Below the pieces are notes generated by a model that made no database searches, was not told the origin of the DNA, and saw only the letters and a program-made list of their open reading frames with translations. Shown piece after piece: positions 9,169 to 19,776 of a stretch of DNA of 64,000 bases. This DNA comes from Prodigiosinella confusarubida (lineage in GTDB: Bacteria; Pseudomonadota; Gammaproteobacteria; Enterobacterales; Enterobacteriaceae): the NCBI RefSeq assembly GCF_002847015.1, contig NZ_CP025085.1, positions 2,108,001-2,172,000 of the forward strand, in the 5' to 3' direction. The stretch's first letter is position 1; each line of letters starts with the position of its first letter. The translations under genes were made by a program, and so were the position numbers.

Positions 9169-10497
9169 ATGTTTATTGTTAATGCTATTTTAGCGATACT
9201 TACCATTTTATTGGTGTTGTTATCTGTAGTTAACTCTGCTCGCAACGGATTTTACGACATTATTCCAGGGTTGATAGCGGGAGTGTTGGTTTTTATTTCC
9301 ATGCCGTTGGTTATGGTGTTTGCTTTCGGTGAAATACCGCCCAGCTTTCTGTCAATTGATACATTAACGTTGCACGAAGATAATGGTATTTATTTCTTCA
9401 TATTCCTTTTTGTTTCGTTGATATTGTTGGTTAACGTGTTGACGAAAAAGGTTAACTTTACGTTGAAACCCATTATTGACAAAAGTATCAATGATAAGTG
9501 CACAGATATTTTTGCGTTTTTAGTCATTGGATTGTATTTTTTTATTACTGTTATTATTGTTTTATCAACGAATAAAATATCGGGGGGGCACTGGAATGAA
9601 GCCTCACAAGATATGTATGAAAATAGCCTTGTGTCCGTTGTGTTAGGTAACTTCTCCAACGTCTATCGTGTTATTTACCCGATGATATTAGCTTTGTTAA
9701 GAGTGGATTGTAAAATCAGCAAAAAAACTTATTCTATCCTGCTACTTCTGTATCTGGTCATTGAATTGGTTTTTGTGAATAATCGAATAGTGGTGCTGTT
9801 TGCTGTAATGTCCTTAGCCTATGTTAATAAAAAAAGATTGGTCAGATTCTCCTTGGCTTGTATGATTATTTCTCCTTTTGTCGCATTTATTAATTATGCA
9901 TACCCGATTGCACGGGGACTGATGTGGATCAATGGGTTTTCAATTCAGGGAATAAGTGATGCATTTAGCCTGGCGATTGCTTACCGAATGAATGAACGAT
10001 CCAATGGTGAAGGTTCTTTTTTTGCAGAGATATTCAATAACCTGTTTGAAGCATTTAATATGAATGTGTTCAAATATGTCTATAACACGTTTGGATATAT
10101 CCATGATTTCTATTATGGAAAGACAGTTTTGCTCAGAAGTTTTTCTTTCTTTATTCCGTCTTCGATTTGGCCCGGGAAGCCGGCGGGTATTGGTGTTAAT
10201 TTGGGGAACATGATTACAGGTGAAAATATACTGACCCTCAACTCAACACCATTGGGGGAGTTTTATGGTAATTTCGGTTGGTATTCACTTATCTTCGCGC
10301 CAGCCTTATTTTTTATCATTTGGTTGATATCAAGGCCGTTGTTGGGAGTTAAGTCCATGAGCTTTTGTTTATTCATGATCAGTTTTGCGGCTCTGCGGTT
10401 TGATTTTTCTTTTATCATGATTTCTATCTTTACTCTTTATGTTACTACACTCATGACCCTTGCGATTTATTTGTTCAGATATCCTTCGTTGCGTTGA
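9169..10497 (+). CDS. wzy: Polysaccharide polymerase (Wzy-type)
   Basis: A 442-residue protein with about 10-12 predicted membrane segments and a larger loop in its second half (around the stretch containing LNSTPLGEFYGNFGW). The ENILTLNSTPLGEFYGNFG pattern occurs in oligosaccharide repeat-unit polymerases. ATG 9169, directly after the preceding stop at 9167, is chosen as the start; the frame is open further upstream but that part is not hydrophobic. Wzy proteins are very diverse, so the call rests on topology and on position between flippase and transferase genes. It would join repeat units in the periplasm under Wzc control. Confidence 0.8.
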   Translation: MFIVNAILAILTILLVLLSVVNSARNGFYDIIPGLIAGVLVFISMPLVMVFAFGEIPPSFLSIDTLTLHEDNGIYFFIFLFVSLILLVNVLTKKVNFTLKPIIDKSINDKCTDIFAFLVIGLYFFITVIIVLSTNKISGGHWNEASQDMYENSLVSVVLGNFSNVYRVIYPMILALLRVDCKISKKTYSILLLLYLVIELVFVNNRIVVLFAVMSLAYVNKKRLVRFSLACMIISPFVAFINYAYPIARGLMWINGFSIQGISDAFSLAIAYRMNERSNGEGSFFAEIFNNLFEAFNMNVFKYVYNTFGYIHDFYYGKTVLLRSFSFFIPSSIWPGKPAGIGVNLGNMITGENILTLNSTPLGEFYGNFGWYSLIFAPALFFIIWLISRPLLGVKSMSFCLFMISFAALRFDFSFIMISIFTLYVTTLMTLAIYLFRYPSLR

Positions 10498-10514
10498 AGA
10501 TAAACATGTTTACT

Positions 10515-10533
10515 CTGACATATCGTGTGTCAG
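10515..10533 (+). terminator. Weak intrinsic terminator-like hairpin after wzy
   Basis: CTGACA (10515-10520), a 7-base loop and TGTCAG (10528-10533) are followed by TATTTTA. The stem is only 6 bp. If it terminates at all, it would be a partial stop inside the operon, of the kind that RfaH-modified polymerase reads through. Confidence 0.3.
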
Positions 10534-10601
10534 TATTTTAACTTCGGGGTGTTATTGAAAAATGCACGGTGGTTGTCAATAATATTGCACCAGAGGAACT
10601 G

Positions 10602-11654
10602 ATGAAATTATTCTTTTTTCAGCCGTACATGACTACTTATCGTGAACCATTTTTTGAAGATATTCATTGTAAAACCAATGGTGAATTTGAAGTTATTTGC
10701 AGTGTAACTCCACAGGATTTTCACCGTTCTGATAAAGTCCATTTTAAGATGACGTCGTTGGCGATAAAAAAAATAAACAGGCTGTTTTTTTTTCGTAACA
10801 TACCCTGGAAGAAGATCCGTCAAACACCATCTTGTGTGATTCATTTTGCTGATTTTAAATATATTAGTCTCTATCAAAGTGTCTTATTAAAATGTATATC
10901 ATTCACCAGAGTCTATTTACACGGTCAGGGTGGATATAAATCACATGGTACGATAGCGAAATTGTTTTATTTTTTCTCTGTTTTATTAACTGATGGTTAT
11001 ATTTGTTATAACGAGTTCTGTGCAATAGAGCTTAAAAAGAAATTGCCCTATTTTTTGCATAGAAAAGTATTCCATATCGATAATTGCCTGTATCTCAACC
11101 CTGTCGAGAAAATCAATGCCGATGCAGGAAAAAGTATTGCTTTCATCGGGCGCATCAGACCCCGCTGTGGCCTGGAGGAATTACTCGATGCATTGGAACT
11201 GGCCAGGCAGAAGGACACCAGCCTAACCATCGAAATTGTTGGTAGCGGTGATCCCGATTTCATTGTCGGTCTGTCACGGCGCTACAGCTTCGCCCATTTT
11301 CATGGTGCCGTTTATGACGAGGAGCATATTAAACACCTTCTCTCATCTTGCCTGGCGGGCGCGTATGGCGGCGATGCCGGATTATCAGTCGTTCACTATA
11401 TGGCCCTGGGCTTGCCGGTCATTGTTCATAATGATTTGCGCCAGCACATGGGCCCTGAGCCGGCTTATGTCAGAGATGCTAAAAATGGTTTGCTGTTTGA
11501 AAAAGGCAATATCGACAGTCTTAGCAAAAAACTACTACAACTCGCTGATGATCGTGAATTGAGAAACCGTCTGGCGGGCGCTGCGCTTGATACGTTCCAC
11601 ACATTGCAGTCTCCCTCTATGGCTGACAAGTTATTGAACATTATTAAGGAATAG
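10602..11654 (+). CDS. GT4-family glycosyltransferase
   Basis: About 350 residues with the GT-B layout. The C-terminal half contains KSIAFIGRIRPRCGLEELLDAL, IEIVGSGDP, HFHGAVYDEEHI and a GLPVIVHND nucleotide-sugar binding region of the GT4 type, giving a retaining transferase that uses an activated sugar. ATG 10602 is preferred because GAGGA lies five bases upstream; the frame is open earlier but without a ribosome-binding site. It is followed after 3 bp by another GT4 gene. It probably adds one residue of the repeat unit at the cytoplasmic face, but donor and acceptor cannot be stated. Confidence 0.8.
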   Translation: MKLFFFQPYMTTYREPFFEDIHCKTNGEFEVICSVTPQDFHRSDKVHFKMTSLAIKKINRLFFFRNIPWKKIRQTPSCVIHFADFKYISLYQSVLLKCISFTRVYLHGQGGYKSHGTIAKLFYFFSVLLTDGYICYNEFCAIELKKKLPYFLHRKVFHIDNCLYLNPVEKINADAGKSIAFIGRIRPRCGLEELLDALELARQKDTSLTIEIVGSGDPDFIVGLSRRYSFAHFHGAVYDEEHIKHLLSSCLAGAYGGDAGLSVVHYMALGLPVIVHNDLRQHMGPEPAYVRDAKNGLLFEKGNIDSLSKKLLQLADDRELRNRLAGAALDTFHTLQSPSMADKLLNIIKE

Positions 11655-11657
11655 ACC

Positions 11658-12758
11658 GTGTTATTTTTAGTGGATATGCCACCACCAGTACATGGGATGT
11701 CAAATATTAATTTGGCGATGTACAACCGTGTATTAAATGAAAATATTGCTGTTGTTGTTATTGATACTACGCCACACTGGTGCAATCTGAAGACGCATAC
11801 ACGGCGCTGGAAACTGGTTAGAATATTCCACGCATTATGGGTAATGATAAGAATCTTAAAGTATTGTGTATTCAGTCCAGACAAGAAAGTCTATCGGCCG
11901 ATTAACGGAGATCGTGGGCAGGTTTTCGATTATCTGTATCTTGGATTATTGAGTTGGTTCAAATGTTCTATTATTATTCATCATCACTCTTTTAACTATA
12001 TTCATGCGCAAAAAAAACTGTTCAATAAATTGGTGAAAGTGCTACAAGGAAATGTCCGACATATTGTTCTTAGCGATAATATGGGCGCGTCGCTTTCAAG
12101 CCTTTATGGTATACCTATAAAAAATTTTATCACGATTTCCAATGCCTCTTTTTTTAATGATGCGGAATGCTGTACACAACAGCAGCGACATGACTCAACG
12201 CTTACTCTGGGGCATTTATCGAATCTGTGTCTTGATAAAGGGATTGGAATTATATCCAAGACGATTGAATCATTAAATAAAACCACCATTCCTTTTACGT
12301 TTATTCTGGCTGGGCCGTTCGCAGATGAAGTATCCAAAAGAATTGTTACTGAGTTGTGTGAAAATAATCATAATGTAAAATATATTGGTCCTGTGTATGG
12401 CGAACTCAAGAAAGCGTTTTTTAGTAATATTGATATCTTTTTATTTCCTTCCGTTTATAAAAATGAAGCAGAACCATTGGTGTTATATGAAGCTGCGCAG
12501 CAAGGCGCATTGCTGATTGGCAGCGAAACTGGCTGTATGAAAGAGATGATTTCTTCTCTGGATGGAATCAGCGTAGGACTGCCGCTAGAGAGAGAATGTC
12601 CTGAATTATTCATTGATGCGGTGGTGTCATATATCACAGCGACGCCAATGAGCGACGTACAACGCGCGAAAAATCATCGTAAGAATCAGTTCCAAATTCT
12701 GGTGGCAAAGAATCGGTTGAAATTGCAGCAACTAATGAAGGATTTTACCGATGTATGA
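11658..12758 (+). CDS. GT4-family glycosyltransferase
   Basis: A 366-residue GT-B transferase. The N-terminal motif DMPPPVHGMSNINLAM resembles the PPxxGM loop of many GT4 enzymes, and the C-terminal half holds LGHLSNLCLDKGIG, FILAGPF and FLFPSVYKNEAEPLVLYEA, with the E-x7-E arrangement of the GT4 active site. Translation starts at GTG 11658 with AAGGA seven bases ahead. It overlaps the following acetyltransferase gene by 8 bp. Role: addition of one sugar to the lipid-linked repeat unit. Specificity is unknown. Confidence 0.8.
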   Translation: MLFLVDMPPPVHGMSNINLAMYNRVLNENIAVVVIDTTPHWCNLKTHTRRWKLVRIFHALWVMIRILKYCVFSPDKKVYRPINGDRGQVFDYLYLGLLSWFKCSIIIHHHSFNYIHAQKKLFNKLVKVLQGNVRHIVLSDNMGASLSSLYGIPIKNFITISNASFFNDAECCTQQQRHDSTLTLGHLSNLCLDKGIGIISKTIESLNKTTIPFTFILAGPFADEVSKRIVTELCENNHNVKYIGPVYGELKKAFFSNIDIFLFPSVYKNEAEPLVLYEAAQQGALLIGSETGCMKEMISSLDGISVGLPLERECPELFIDAVVSYITATPMSDVQRAKNHRKNQFQILVAKNRLKLQQLMKDFTDV

Positions 12759-13290
12759 ACTCGACAAATTTAGCCTTCCTCCAGGTTTTAGAGGACGTTC
12801 ATCATTAATTGTCATTATCTGGTGGGCGGTTCAGGCAACACTTTTTTCCTGGTCACCGCAATTTTGTTATCGCTGGAGAGTTTTTCTGCTCAGAATATTT
12901 GGTGCCAAAATTGGTAAAAATGTTCTGATAAGGCAGTCGGCAAAAATAACTTATCCTTGGAAACTTACCATCGGAGATTATTCATGGATTGGTGATGATG
13001 TGGTGTTATATACCTTGGGCAAAATTCGTATCGGCCATCATTCCATAATATCTCAACGTTGTTATTTGTGTACAGGCAGCCATGATTACCTCTCATCCGG
13101 TTTCGATATTATAGAGAAACCTATTTATATTGGAGATTCTTGCTGGTTAGCCACTGATGTCTTTGTTTCACCTGGTGTGAGTATCGAGAATGAATGTGTA
13201 GTTGGGGCACGCAGTTCAGTATTTAATAATTTGCAAAATAACGCTATTTATCGGGGGACTCCAGCAGTAAAAATTCGGGATAAAGTCTGA
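12751..13290 (+). CDS. wcaF: Colanic-acid-type O-acetyltransferase WcaF
   Basis: A 179-residue left-handed beta-helix acetyltransferase that uses acetyl-CoA to O-acetylate a sugar of the repeat unit, probably fucose. It aligns by eye along its whole length with E. coli WcaF (182 residues): shared blocks include FRG, WWAVQATLF-WSPQ, IFGAKIGKNV, KITYPWKLT, YLCTGSHD, CWLATDVFVSPGVSI and VVGARSSVF. The hexapeptide repeats cover about residues 60-170. It overlaps the upstream transferase gene and precedes gmd by 30 bp, so it belongs to the same transcript. Confidence 0.93.
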   Translation: MYELDKFSLPPGFRGRSSLIVIIWWAVQATLFSWSPQFCYRWRVFLLRIFGAKIGKNVLIRQSAKITYPWKLTIGDYSWIGDDVVLYTLGKIRIGHHSIISQRCYLCTGSHDYLSSGFDIIEKPIYIGDSCWLATDVFVSPGVSIENECVVGARSSVFNNLQNNAIYRGTPAVKIRDKV

Positions 13291-13320
13291 CATTACTTAT
13301 TTTTTATTAATGGGGTTAAT

Positions 13321-14439
13321 ATGACCAAAGTTGCACTTATTACAGGTATTACTGGGCAGGATGGGTCTTATCTGGCAGAACTTCTGCTTGAGAAAGGCTA
13401 TGAGGTTCATGGTATTAAACGACGTGCTTCATTATTCAATACAGAACGTGTTGATCATATCTACCAGGATCCTCACGAAACTAACCCGAAATTCTCTCTT
13501 CACTATGGGGATCTCTCTGATACTTCGAATCTAACCCGGCTTCTGGCTGAAATCCGCCCTGATGAAGTTTATAACCTGGGCGCAATGAGCCATGTGGCGG
13601 TGTCCTTCGAGTCACCCGAGTACACTGCGGATGTTGATGGTATTGGTACCTTGCGTTTGCTTGATGCCATCCGTTTTTTAGGCATGGAAAAGAAAACACG
13701 CTTCTACCAGGCTTCAACCTCAGAATTGTATGGTCTGGTTCAGGAGATCCCGCAAAAAGAGACGACGCCTTTTTATCCACGTTCGCCCTATGCAGTGGCA
13801 AAACTTTACGCTTACTGGATAACCGTCAACTACCGCGAAGCTTATGGCATGTATGCCTGTAACGGCATTTTGTTTAACCATGAGTCTCCGCGCCGTGGAG
13901 AGACCTTTGTTACCCGGAAAATCACTCGGGCATTGTCCAACATCTCGCAAGGCCTGGAAACGTGTCTATATCTTGGCAACATGGATTCATTGCGTGACTG
14001 GGGTCATGCAAAAGATTACGTCAAAATGCAGTGGTTGATGCTTCAGCAAGACAAACCACAGGACTTTGTTATTGCCACCGGGAGTCAGTATTCAGTGCGG
14101 CAATTTGTTGAACTGGCCGCCAGAGAACTGGGAATTACGTTGCGTTTTGAAGGGCAGGGCGTTGATGAAAAAGGCATTGTCGCGGCAGTAAGCGGCGATG
14201 ACAACGTTAATGTGCAGGTGGGTGATGTGATTGTTGCGGTCGATCCCCGCTATTTTCGACCGGCTGAGGTGGAAACGCTACTCGGGGACCCTACTTTGGC
14301 AAAAGAAAAACTGGGCTGGGTACCCGAAACAACCCTACAGGAATTGGTAGCTGAAATGGTGCAGAGTGATCTCGAATCAGCGAAAAAATTCAGACTACTT
14401 AAATCACACGGTTATGGCATATCAATTTCCATGGAGTGA
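13321..14439 (+). CDS. gmd: GDP-mannose 4,6-dehydratase
   Basis: Converts GDP-mannose to GDP-4-keto-6-deoxy-mannose, the first committed step to GDP-L-fucose. It is an extended short-chain dehydrogenase of 372 residues (E. coli Gmd 373). The NADP-binding motif GITGQDG is at residues 9-15 and the catalytic YAVAK places Tyr157 and Lys161 exactly as in E. coli. [16 protein letters not shown], used in substrate binding, is intact. It is directly followed by fcl, which completes the pathway, and manC and manB further along supply GDP-mannose. The start ATG follows a weak GGGGTTAAT ribosome site. Confidence 0.98.
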   Translation: MTKVALITGITGQDGSYLAELLLEKGYEVHGIKRRASLFNTERVDHIYQDPHETNPKFSLHYGDLSDTSNLTRLLAEIRPDEVYNLGAMSHVAVSFESPEYTADVDGIGTLRLLDAIRFLGMEKKTRFYQASTSELYGLVQEIPQKETTPFYPRSPYAVAKLYAYWITVNYREAYGMYACNGILFNHESPRRGETFVTRKITRALSNISQGLETCLYLGNMDSLRDWGHAKDYVKMQWLMLQQDKPQDFVIATGSQYSVRQFVELAARELGITLRFEGQGVDEKGIVAAVSGDDNVNVQVGDVIVAVDPRYFRPAEVETLLGDPTLAKEKLGWVPETTLQELVAEMVQSDLESAKKFRLLKSHGYGISISME

Positions 14440-14446
14440 GTCGCTG

Positions 14447-15412
14447 ATGAACAAACAACGCGTCTATGTGGCAGGTCATAAGGGTATGGTAGGTTCCGCT
14501 ATTGTACGCCTGTTGGCAAAAAGAGATGATATTGAACTGGTATTGCGCGACAGAGCCGAGTTAGATCTGATTGACGCCAAAGCAGTGGATCGTTTTTTTT
14601 CCCAGGAGAAGATTGATCAGGTTTATCTGGCGGCAGCTAAAGTCGGTGGTATTGTCGCGAATAACACCTATCCAGCTGATTTTATTTATCAAAATATGAT
14701 GATTGAAAGCAATATCATTCATGCCGCACATTGCCATGATGTCAACCGACTGCTGTTCCTGGGATCATCCTGCATATACCCTAAAATGGCGGTGCAGCCA
14801 ATACAGGAAAGCCAGCTGCTGACCGGTGCTCTGGAAGAAACCAATGCACCTTATGCAACGGCGAAAATTGCTGGGATCAAGTTGTGCGAATCTTATAATC
14901 GCCAGTATCACCGAGATTATCGTTCGGTTATGCCCACCAACCTTTATGGGCCAGGCGATAACTTTCATCCAACTCAATCCCATGTTATTCCCGCGCTGAT
15001 ACGCCGTTTCCACGACGCAACACTGAACAATACGCCCGAAATCTGGGTATGGGGCAGTGGTAATCCAATGCGTGAATTTTTGCATGTAGACGATATGACC
15101 GCCGCCAGCGTGTATGTTATGGAGCTGGATGTTGTGATCTATCAGGCTAACACCCAGCCGATGCTGTCTCATATTAATGTGGGAACCGGGGTTGATTGCA
15201 CCATCAGAGAATTGGCGGAAACCATAGCCCGTGTAGTGGGATATAGTGGCAATATCCTGTTTGATGCGACGAAACCGGATGGCACACCGCGTAAACTGTT
15301 GGATGTCACTCGGCTTAAAAACCTTGGTTGGCACGCTACGATTTCACTGGAGGACGGGTTAAAACAGACTTATCAATGGTTCCTTAATAATCAATCGGCT
15401 TTTCGAACATGA
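14447..15412 (+). CDS. fcl: GDP-L-fucose synthase
   Basis: Epimerase/reductase turning GDP-4-keto-6-deoxy-mannose into GDP-L-fucose with NADPH. Starting at ATG 14447 gives 321 residues, the same as E. coli Fcl (WcaG). It has the NADP motif [10 protein letters not shown] near residue 9 and the catalytic YATAK with Tyr136 and Lys140. The frame is open upstream into gmd, but this start lies just after the gmd stop and matches the family N-terminus. GSSCIYPK and GPGDNFHP are typical substrate-site segments. It is followed by a pentanucleotide repeat and a hairpin before wcaI. Confidence 0.98.
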   Translation: MNKQRVYVAGHKGMVGSAIVRLLAKRDDIELVLRDRAELDLIDAKAVDRFFSQEKIDQVYLAAAKVGGIVANNTYPADFIYQNMMIESNIIHAAHCHDVNRLLFLGSSCIYPKMAVQPIQESQLLTGALEETNAPYATAKIAGIKLCESYNRQYHRDYRSVMPTNLYGPGDNFHPTQSHVIPALIRRFHDATLNNTPEIWVWGSGNPMREFLHVDDMTAASVYVMELDVVIYQANTQPMLSHINVGTGVDCTIRELAETIARVVGYSGNILFDATKPDGTPRKLLDVTRLKNLGWHATISLEDGLKQTYQWFLNNQSAFRT

Positions 15413-15446
15413 GCAGCTCTTCCCAGCGTTTTATTCCTGTCTGAAT

Positions 15447-15474
15447 TCACATCACATCACATCACATCACATCA
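15447..15474. repeat. Pentanucleotide tandem repeat (ATCAC)
   Basis: About 5.6 copies of ATCAC in the 143-bp fcl-wcaI gap. The last bases also form the left arm of a hairpin, CACATCA (15468-15474)-TGGCG-TGATGTG (15480-15486). Because the tract lies in the transcribed spacer, copy-number change could alter the hairpin or reading through to wcaI, but it is not inside a coding frame. Confidence 0.9.
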
Positions 15475-15555
15475 TGGCGTGATGTGTTGCTTTCTGATTG
15501 TTTTGTCAATTACGCAATAGACGGTGATGTTATTCCGTGGGGGGAAGCTTGGCCG

Positions 15556-16773
15556 ATGAAAATAGTGATTTACGGAATTAATTACAAGCCTGAATTAACC
15601 GGAATAGGGCGATACACGAGTGAAATGGCGGAGTGGATGGCAGCACAAGGTCATGACGTTCACGTTATCACCACGCCGCCTTATTACCCTGAATGGCAGG
15701 TTCACCGAGGTTACAGTGCGTGGCGTTATCGAAAGGAGGTAAACGGTAACCTCACTGTGTACCGTACCCCTGTTTATATACCCACCAAGCCCAGCACGTT
15801 GAATCGTCTGATTCATTTGAGTAGTTTTGCATTGAGTTCACTGTTTCCCTTACTGGCGCAAGGAAAGTGGAAGCCAGACAGGATCATTGCTATTGCGCCT
15901 ACTCTGATTGCCGTACCAGGTATGTTGATGTTATCCCGATTAACGCGGGCGAAAACCGTGTTGCATATTCAGGATTTTGAAGTGGATGCCATGTTGGGTC
16001 TGGGCATGGCCAGTGAGGGCCGTTTTGCCCGGTTGGCCAGAGCGTTTGAAAAAAAATGTTTGTGCTCAGTTGATTACGTTTCTCTTATTTCACATTCAAT
16101 GGTCAGTCAGGCCATTAAAAAAGGCGTGTGTGCCGCTAACACACTGTTTTTCCCTAACTGGACGGAAATAGAACGTTTCCTCAACGTCGATGAGATGAGT
16201 GTCGATATCTTACGCCACCAGTTGGGGTTAGCCACCGATAAAAAGATTGTGCTTTATTCCGGAAATATTGGCGAAAAACAGGGACTAGAAACGGTTATTT
16301 CCGTTGCAGAGCAGTTGCAGGATCAAGACATTATTTTTCTCATCATCGGGGAAGGTGCCGGTAAAGCCAGACTTGAAAAAAGCGTGACTGAAAAGCAGCT
16401 AACACGAGTTGTGTTTAAACCATTACAGCCTTATGAGCAACTGCCCGCATTACTAAAAATGGCCGATTGTCATCTGGTTATTCAACGTAAAGGCGCGGCA
16501 GATGCCGTTTTACCGTCCAAACTGACCAATATTCTTGCTGTCGGAGGAAATGCCGTGATAACCGCGGAGAAAGATACCGAATTAGGGCGTTTATGTCTCA
16601 TGCATAAGGGTATAGCGACCTGCGTGGAACCGGAATCTTTTGAATGTTTGCTTTCCGGGATCACTTACGCTTTAACCCTGCCTAAATACAATGCGATTGC
16701 TCAGGAATATGCCCGGCGGTCACTTGATAAAGAAAACATTTTGAGCCAGTTCATTGCCGACATCAGGGGTTGA
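15556..16773 (+). CDS. wcaI: Colanic-acid-type glycosyltransferase WcaI
   Basis: A 405-residue GT4 transferase similar in length and N-terminus to E. coli WcaI (about 407): [20 protein letters not shown], then [12 protein letters not shown]. The C-terminal half has [25 protein letters not shown] and [12 protein letters not shown], the nucleotide-sugar site. ATG 15556 is chosen with GGGGAAG upstream; the earlier in-frame codons lack a ribosome site and are not conserved. In colanic acid synthesis WcaI is thought to add fucose to the lipid-linked glucose, which suits the presence here of wcaJ and the GDP-fucose genes. manC follows 2 bp later. Confidence 0.92.
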   Translation: MKIVIYGINYKPELTGIGRYTSEMAEWMAAQGHDVHVITTPPYYPEWQVHRGYSAWRYRKEVNGNLTVYRTPVYIPTKPSTLNRLIHLSSFALSSLFPLLAQGKWKPDRIIAIAPTLIAVPGMLMLSRLTRAKTVLHIQDFEVDAMLGLGMASEGRFARLARAFEKKCLCSVDYVSLISHSMVSQAIKKGVCAANTLFFPNWTEIERFLNVDEMSVDILRHQLGLATDKKIVLYSGNIGEKQGLETVISVAEQLQDQDIIFLIIGEGAGKARLEKSVTEKQLTRVVFKPLQPYEQLPALLKMADCHLVIQRKGAADAVLPSKLTNILAVGGNAVITAEKDTELGRLCLMHKGIATCVEPESFECLLSGITYALTLPKYNAIAQEYARRSLDKENILSQFIADIRG

Positions 16774-16775
16774 TA

Positions 16776-18248
16776 ATGAAACGTTCTCCGTTGTATCCCG
16801 TTATTATGGCCGGCGGTAATGGTAGTCGACTGTGGCCTCTTTCCCGCACTTTGTATCCCAAACAATTTTTGTGCCTCGACGGTCTGAGCTCCATGTTGCA
16901 AACCACTATTAAGCGTCTTGATGGTATTGCTTGTGAAGACCCGATTGTTATCTGCAATGAAGCACACCGCTTTGTTGTTGCAGAACAATTGGAGCAGATG
17001 GGTAAGCTGACCAAAAATATCATTCTCGAACCCGAAGGACGAAATACGGCACCAGCCATTGCGCTGGCGTCATTATTTGTGACTAAAAAATCATCATCGT
17101 TAAATAGCGTCATTGACAATGGTGGCGGGGATGATGACCCGTTGCTATTAATCCTCTCTGCCGATCATGTTATTCGTGACGAGGAAATATTCCGGCAAAC
17201 GGTACTTAGTGCTATTCCCCTGGCAGCAGCCGGTAATCTGGTGACTTTTGGTATTGTGCCTGATGCGCCCGAAATCGGTTATGGTTACATTAAGCGCGGT
17301 AACCCATACTCTCCACCGACTGCAACGGACATTGCTTACCATGTCGCTCAATTTGTCGAAAAACCCGATGCTGACACCGCCCGGCAGTATCTCGAAAGTG
17401 GAGAGTATTACTGGAATAGCGGGATGTTCATGTTTCGCGCCAGCCGCTATCTGGAGGAGATTGAGCGCTGCCGTCCCGATATTCTGGCCGCATGTCAGGC
17501 CGCCGTGGGTCTGGCCATCCCTGATCTGGATTTTTTGCGAGTGGATAGAGCGGCTTTCATGGACTGCCCGGACGAATCTATCGATTACGCTGTCATGGAG
17601 CAAACCGATGATGCAGTCGTTGTGCCGATAAATGCGGGATGGAGTGATGTAGGTTCTTGGTCATCATTGTGGGAAATAAGTGATAAGGATGGTCACGGCA
17701 ATGTTCATCATGGCGATGTGCTGAACTACCATTCAGTCGATAACTATGTCCATGCAGAGTCTGGGTTGGTGACGACTGTAGGGGTAGAAAACCTGATTAT
17801 TGTTCAGACCAAAGACGCGTTGTTGGTGGCCAGCCGTGAACGAGTACAGGACGTTAAGAAAATAGTCGAGTTACTTAAGTTACAAGGGCGCTCTGAACAT
17901 TATATCCATCGGGAGGTTTATCGTCCCTGGGGGAGGTATGACTCCATTGATACTGGGGAACGCTATCAGGTTAAACGCATTACAGTAAAACCCGGAGAAG
18001 GATTGTCTTTGCACATGCATTATCACCGGGCAGAACACTGGATTGTTGTTGGAGGAACGGCAAAAGTCACCAAAGGTACGACTACGCAATTAATCAGTGA
18101 AAATGAGTCTATTTATATTCCTCTGGGCGAACAACATTGCCTAGAGAATCCTGGCATGGTCCCTCTTGAATTAATTGAAGTGCGTACCGGTTCTTATATT
18201 TCTGAAGATGATATTGTCCGATTAAAAGATCGCTATGGTCGTATCTAA
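16776..18248 (+). CDS. manC: Mannose-1-phosphate guanylyltransferase / mannose-6-phosphate isomerase
   Basis: Makes GDP-mannose from mannose-1-phosphate and GTP, feeding gmd. It is the 490-residue bifunctional type: an N-terminal pyrophosphorylase with [13 protein letters not shown] at residues 12-24 and FVEKPD near 195, and a C-terminal cupin isomerase domain (about 370-485) with [20 protein letters not shown] and [12 protein letters not shown] 16776 is preferred because AGGGG ends 6 bases before it; TTG at 16770 is an unlikely alternative. The gene (cpsB/manC) is paired with manB in colanic-acid-like loci. A 70-bp spacer separates it from manB. Confidence 0.97.
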   Translation: MKRSPLYPVIMAGGNGSRLWPLSRTLYPKQFLCLDGLSSMLQTTIKRLDGIACEDPIVICNEAHRFVVAEQLEQMGKLTKNIILEPEGRNTAPAIALASLFVTKKSSSLNSVIDNGGGDDDPLLLILSADHVIRDEEIFRQTVLSAIPLAAAGNLVTFGIVPDAPEIGYGYIKRGNPYSPPTATDIAYHVAQFVEKPDADTARQYLESGEYYWNSGMFMFRASRYLEEIERCRPDILAACQAAVGLAIPDLDFLRVDRAAFMDCPDESIDYAVMEQTDDAVVVPINAGWSDVGSWSSLWEISDKDGHGNVHHGDVLNYHSVDNYVHAESGLVTTVGVENLIIVQTKDALLVASRERVQDVKKIVELLKLQGRSEHYIHREVYRPWGRYDSIDTGERYQVKRITVKPGEGLSLHMHYHRAEHWIVVGGTAKVTKGTTTQLISENESIYIPLGEQHCLENPGMVPLELIEVRTGSYISEDDIVRLKDRYGRI

Positions 18249-18318
18249 ATAATAAAGACAGTTTCGTTTTCTATAACCGAATAGATGAGCTTACTTTAAT
18301 ATATCTAAGGACTATGGC

Positions 18319-19692
18319 ATGACTTTGCCTCTAACATGTTTTAAAGCCTACGATATTCGTGGGCGCTTAGGCAGTGAATTAAATGAAGATATTTCCTATC
18401 GTATTGGTCGCGCTTATGGTGAGTTTTTTAAACCTAAAAATGTGGTGGTTGGCGGAGATGTCAGATTAACCAGTGAGGCCTTGAAAAGAGCGCTAACGGA
18501 GGGATTAAGGGATGCGGGAACTGATGTTATCGATATAGGGTTGAGTGGGACAGAAGAGATCTATTTTGCCACTTTCTATTTAGGGATTGATGGTGGTATC
18601 GAAGTAACTGCCAGCCATAACCCAATCGATTATAATGGTATGAAACTGGTGCGCGCTGGAGCCAGACCGGTGAGCGGCGATACCGGTTTGCGGGATATAC
18701 AGCGTCTGGCTGAGATTAATCAATTTCCCCCGGTCATTGAACAGCAACGGGGTAGTTATCAGACACTTTCGTTGCTTAGCGAATATGTCGATCATCTGAT
18801 GGGTTATATCAACCCTGAAAATTTTACTCCAATGAAATTGATATTCAATATTGGAAACGGTGCCGCTGGACACGTCATTGATGCTGTGGAAAAACGTTTT
18901 CAGCAACAGGCTATTCCTCTGACATTTGTCAAAGTGCATAACACGCCCGATGGCCATTTTCCCAATGGCATCCCAAATCCTTTATTACCAGAGTGTCGGG
19001 CAGAGACCGTACAGGCGGTATTACAGCATAAGGCAGATTGTGGCATCGCTTTCGATGGCGACTTTGATCGCTGTTTCTTTTTCGATAATCAGGGGGAATT
19101 CATCGAAGGTTATTATATTGTCGGGTTGCTAGCTGCGGCTTTTTTAGATAAGCAGCCGGGCAGTGTAATTATTCACGATCCCCGACTGAGCTGGAATACC
19201 ATTGATGTCGTAAAAAAAGCGGGAGGGAAACCGGTAATGTCGAAGACTGGCCATGCTTTTATTAAAGAAAGGATGCGTAAAGAAGATGCCGTCTATGGCG
19301 GTGAAATGAGTGCACATCACTATTTCCGTGATTTCGCCTATTGCGACAGCGGAATGATCCCCTGGTTGCTGGTTGCAGAACTGATGTGTACCAAACAGAC
19401 TACGTTGAGTGAACTGGTCCGTGACAGAATACGTGCTTACCCCTCATCCGGTGAGATTAACAGTGTACTGTCGTCGCCGGATACGGCTATCGCCAGAGTC
19501 TATGATCACTTCTCATCTCAAGCATTATCGGTAGATAAAACCGACGGTATGACTCTGGAGTTTATCGATTGGCGATTTAACTTACGCAGTTCAAATACTG
19601 AGCCGGTTGTCAGACTAAATGTTGAATCGAGAAATAATCCCGATCTGATGAAGCAAAAAACACAAGATATATTATCTCTGTTGCGATTGTAA
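18319..19692 (+). CDS. manB: Phosphomannomutase
   Basis: Interconverts mannose-6-phosphate and mannose-1-phosphate, the step before manC. At 457 residues it matches CpsG/ManB (456). The phosphoserine loop TASHNP places the active Ser at residue 99, the metal-binding loop is [11 protein letters not shown] near 240, [10 protein letters not shown] near 330 contacts sugar, and [11 protein letters not shown] near the C-terminus binds phosphate. AAGGA ahead of the ATG supports the start. It may also serve other GDP-mannose uses in the cell. Confidence 0.97.
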   Translation: MTLPLTCFKAYDIRGRLGSELNEDISYRIGRAYGEFFKPKNVVVGGDVRLTSEALKRALTEGLRDAGTDVIDIGLSGTEEIYFATFYLGIDGGIEVTASHNPIDYNGMKLVRAGARPVSGDTGLRDIQRLAEINQFPPVIEQQRGSYQTLSLLSEYVDHLMGYINPENFTPMKLIFNIGNGAAGHVIDAVEKRFQQQAIPLTFVKVHNTPDGHFPNGIPNPLLPECRAETVQAVLQHKADCGIAFDGDFDRCFFFDNQGEFIEGYYIVGLLAAAFLDKQPGSVIIHDPRLSWNTIDVVKKAGGKPVMSKTGHAFIKERMRKEDAVYGGEMSAHHYFRDFAYCDSGMIPWLLVAELMCTKQTTLSELVRDRIRAYPSSGEINSVLSSPDTAIARVYDHFSSQALSVDKTDGMTLEFIDWRFNLRSSNTEPVVRLNVESRNNPDLMKQKTQDILSLLRL

Positions 19693-19776
19693 AAATCGGT
19701 TCTGTTATTTCGATATTTCCATTTAGTAAAAAGCTCAGTATCACAGTGAGATATTTTGCTACATGATGGGTGTATT

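Noticed and set aside
15447-15474. ATCAC repeat considered as a phase-variable coding switch
   Set aside because: It lies between genes. The frame through it upstream of wcaI has no ribosome site, and wcaI has a good start at 15556.
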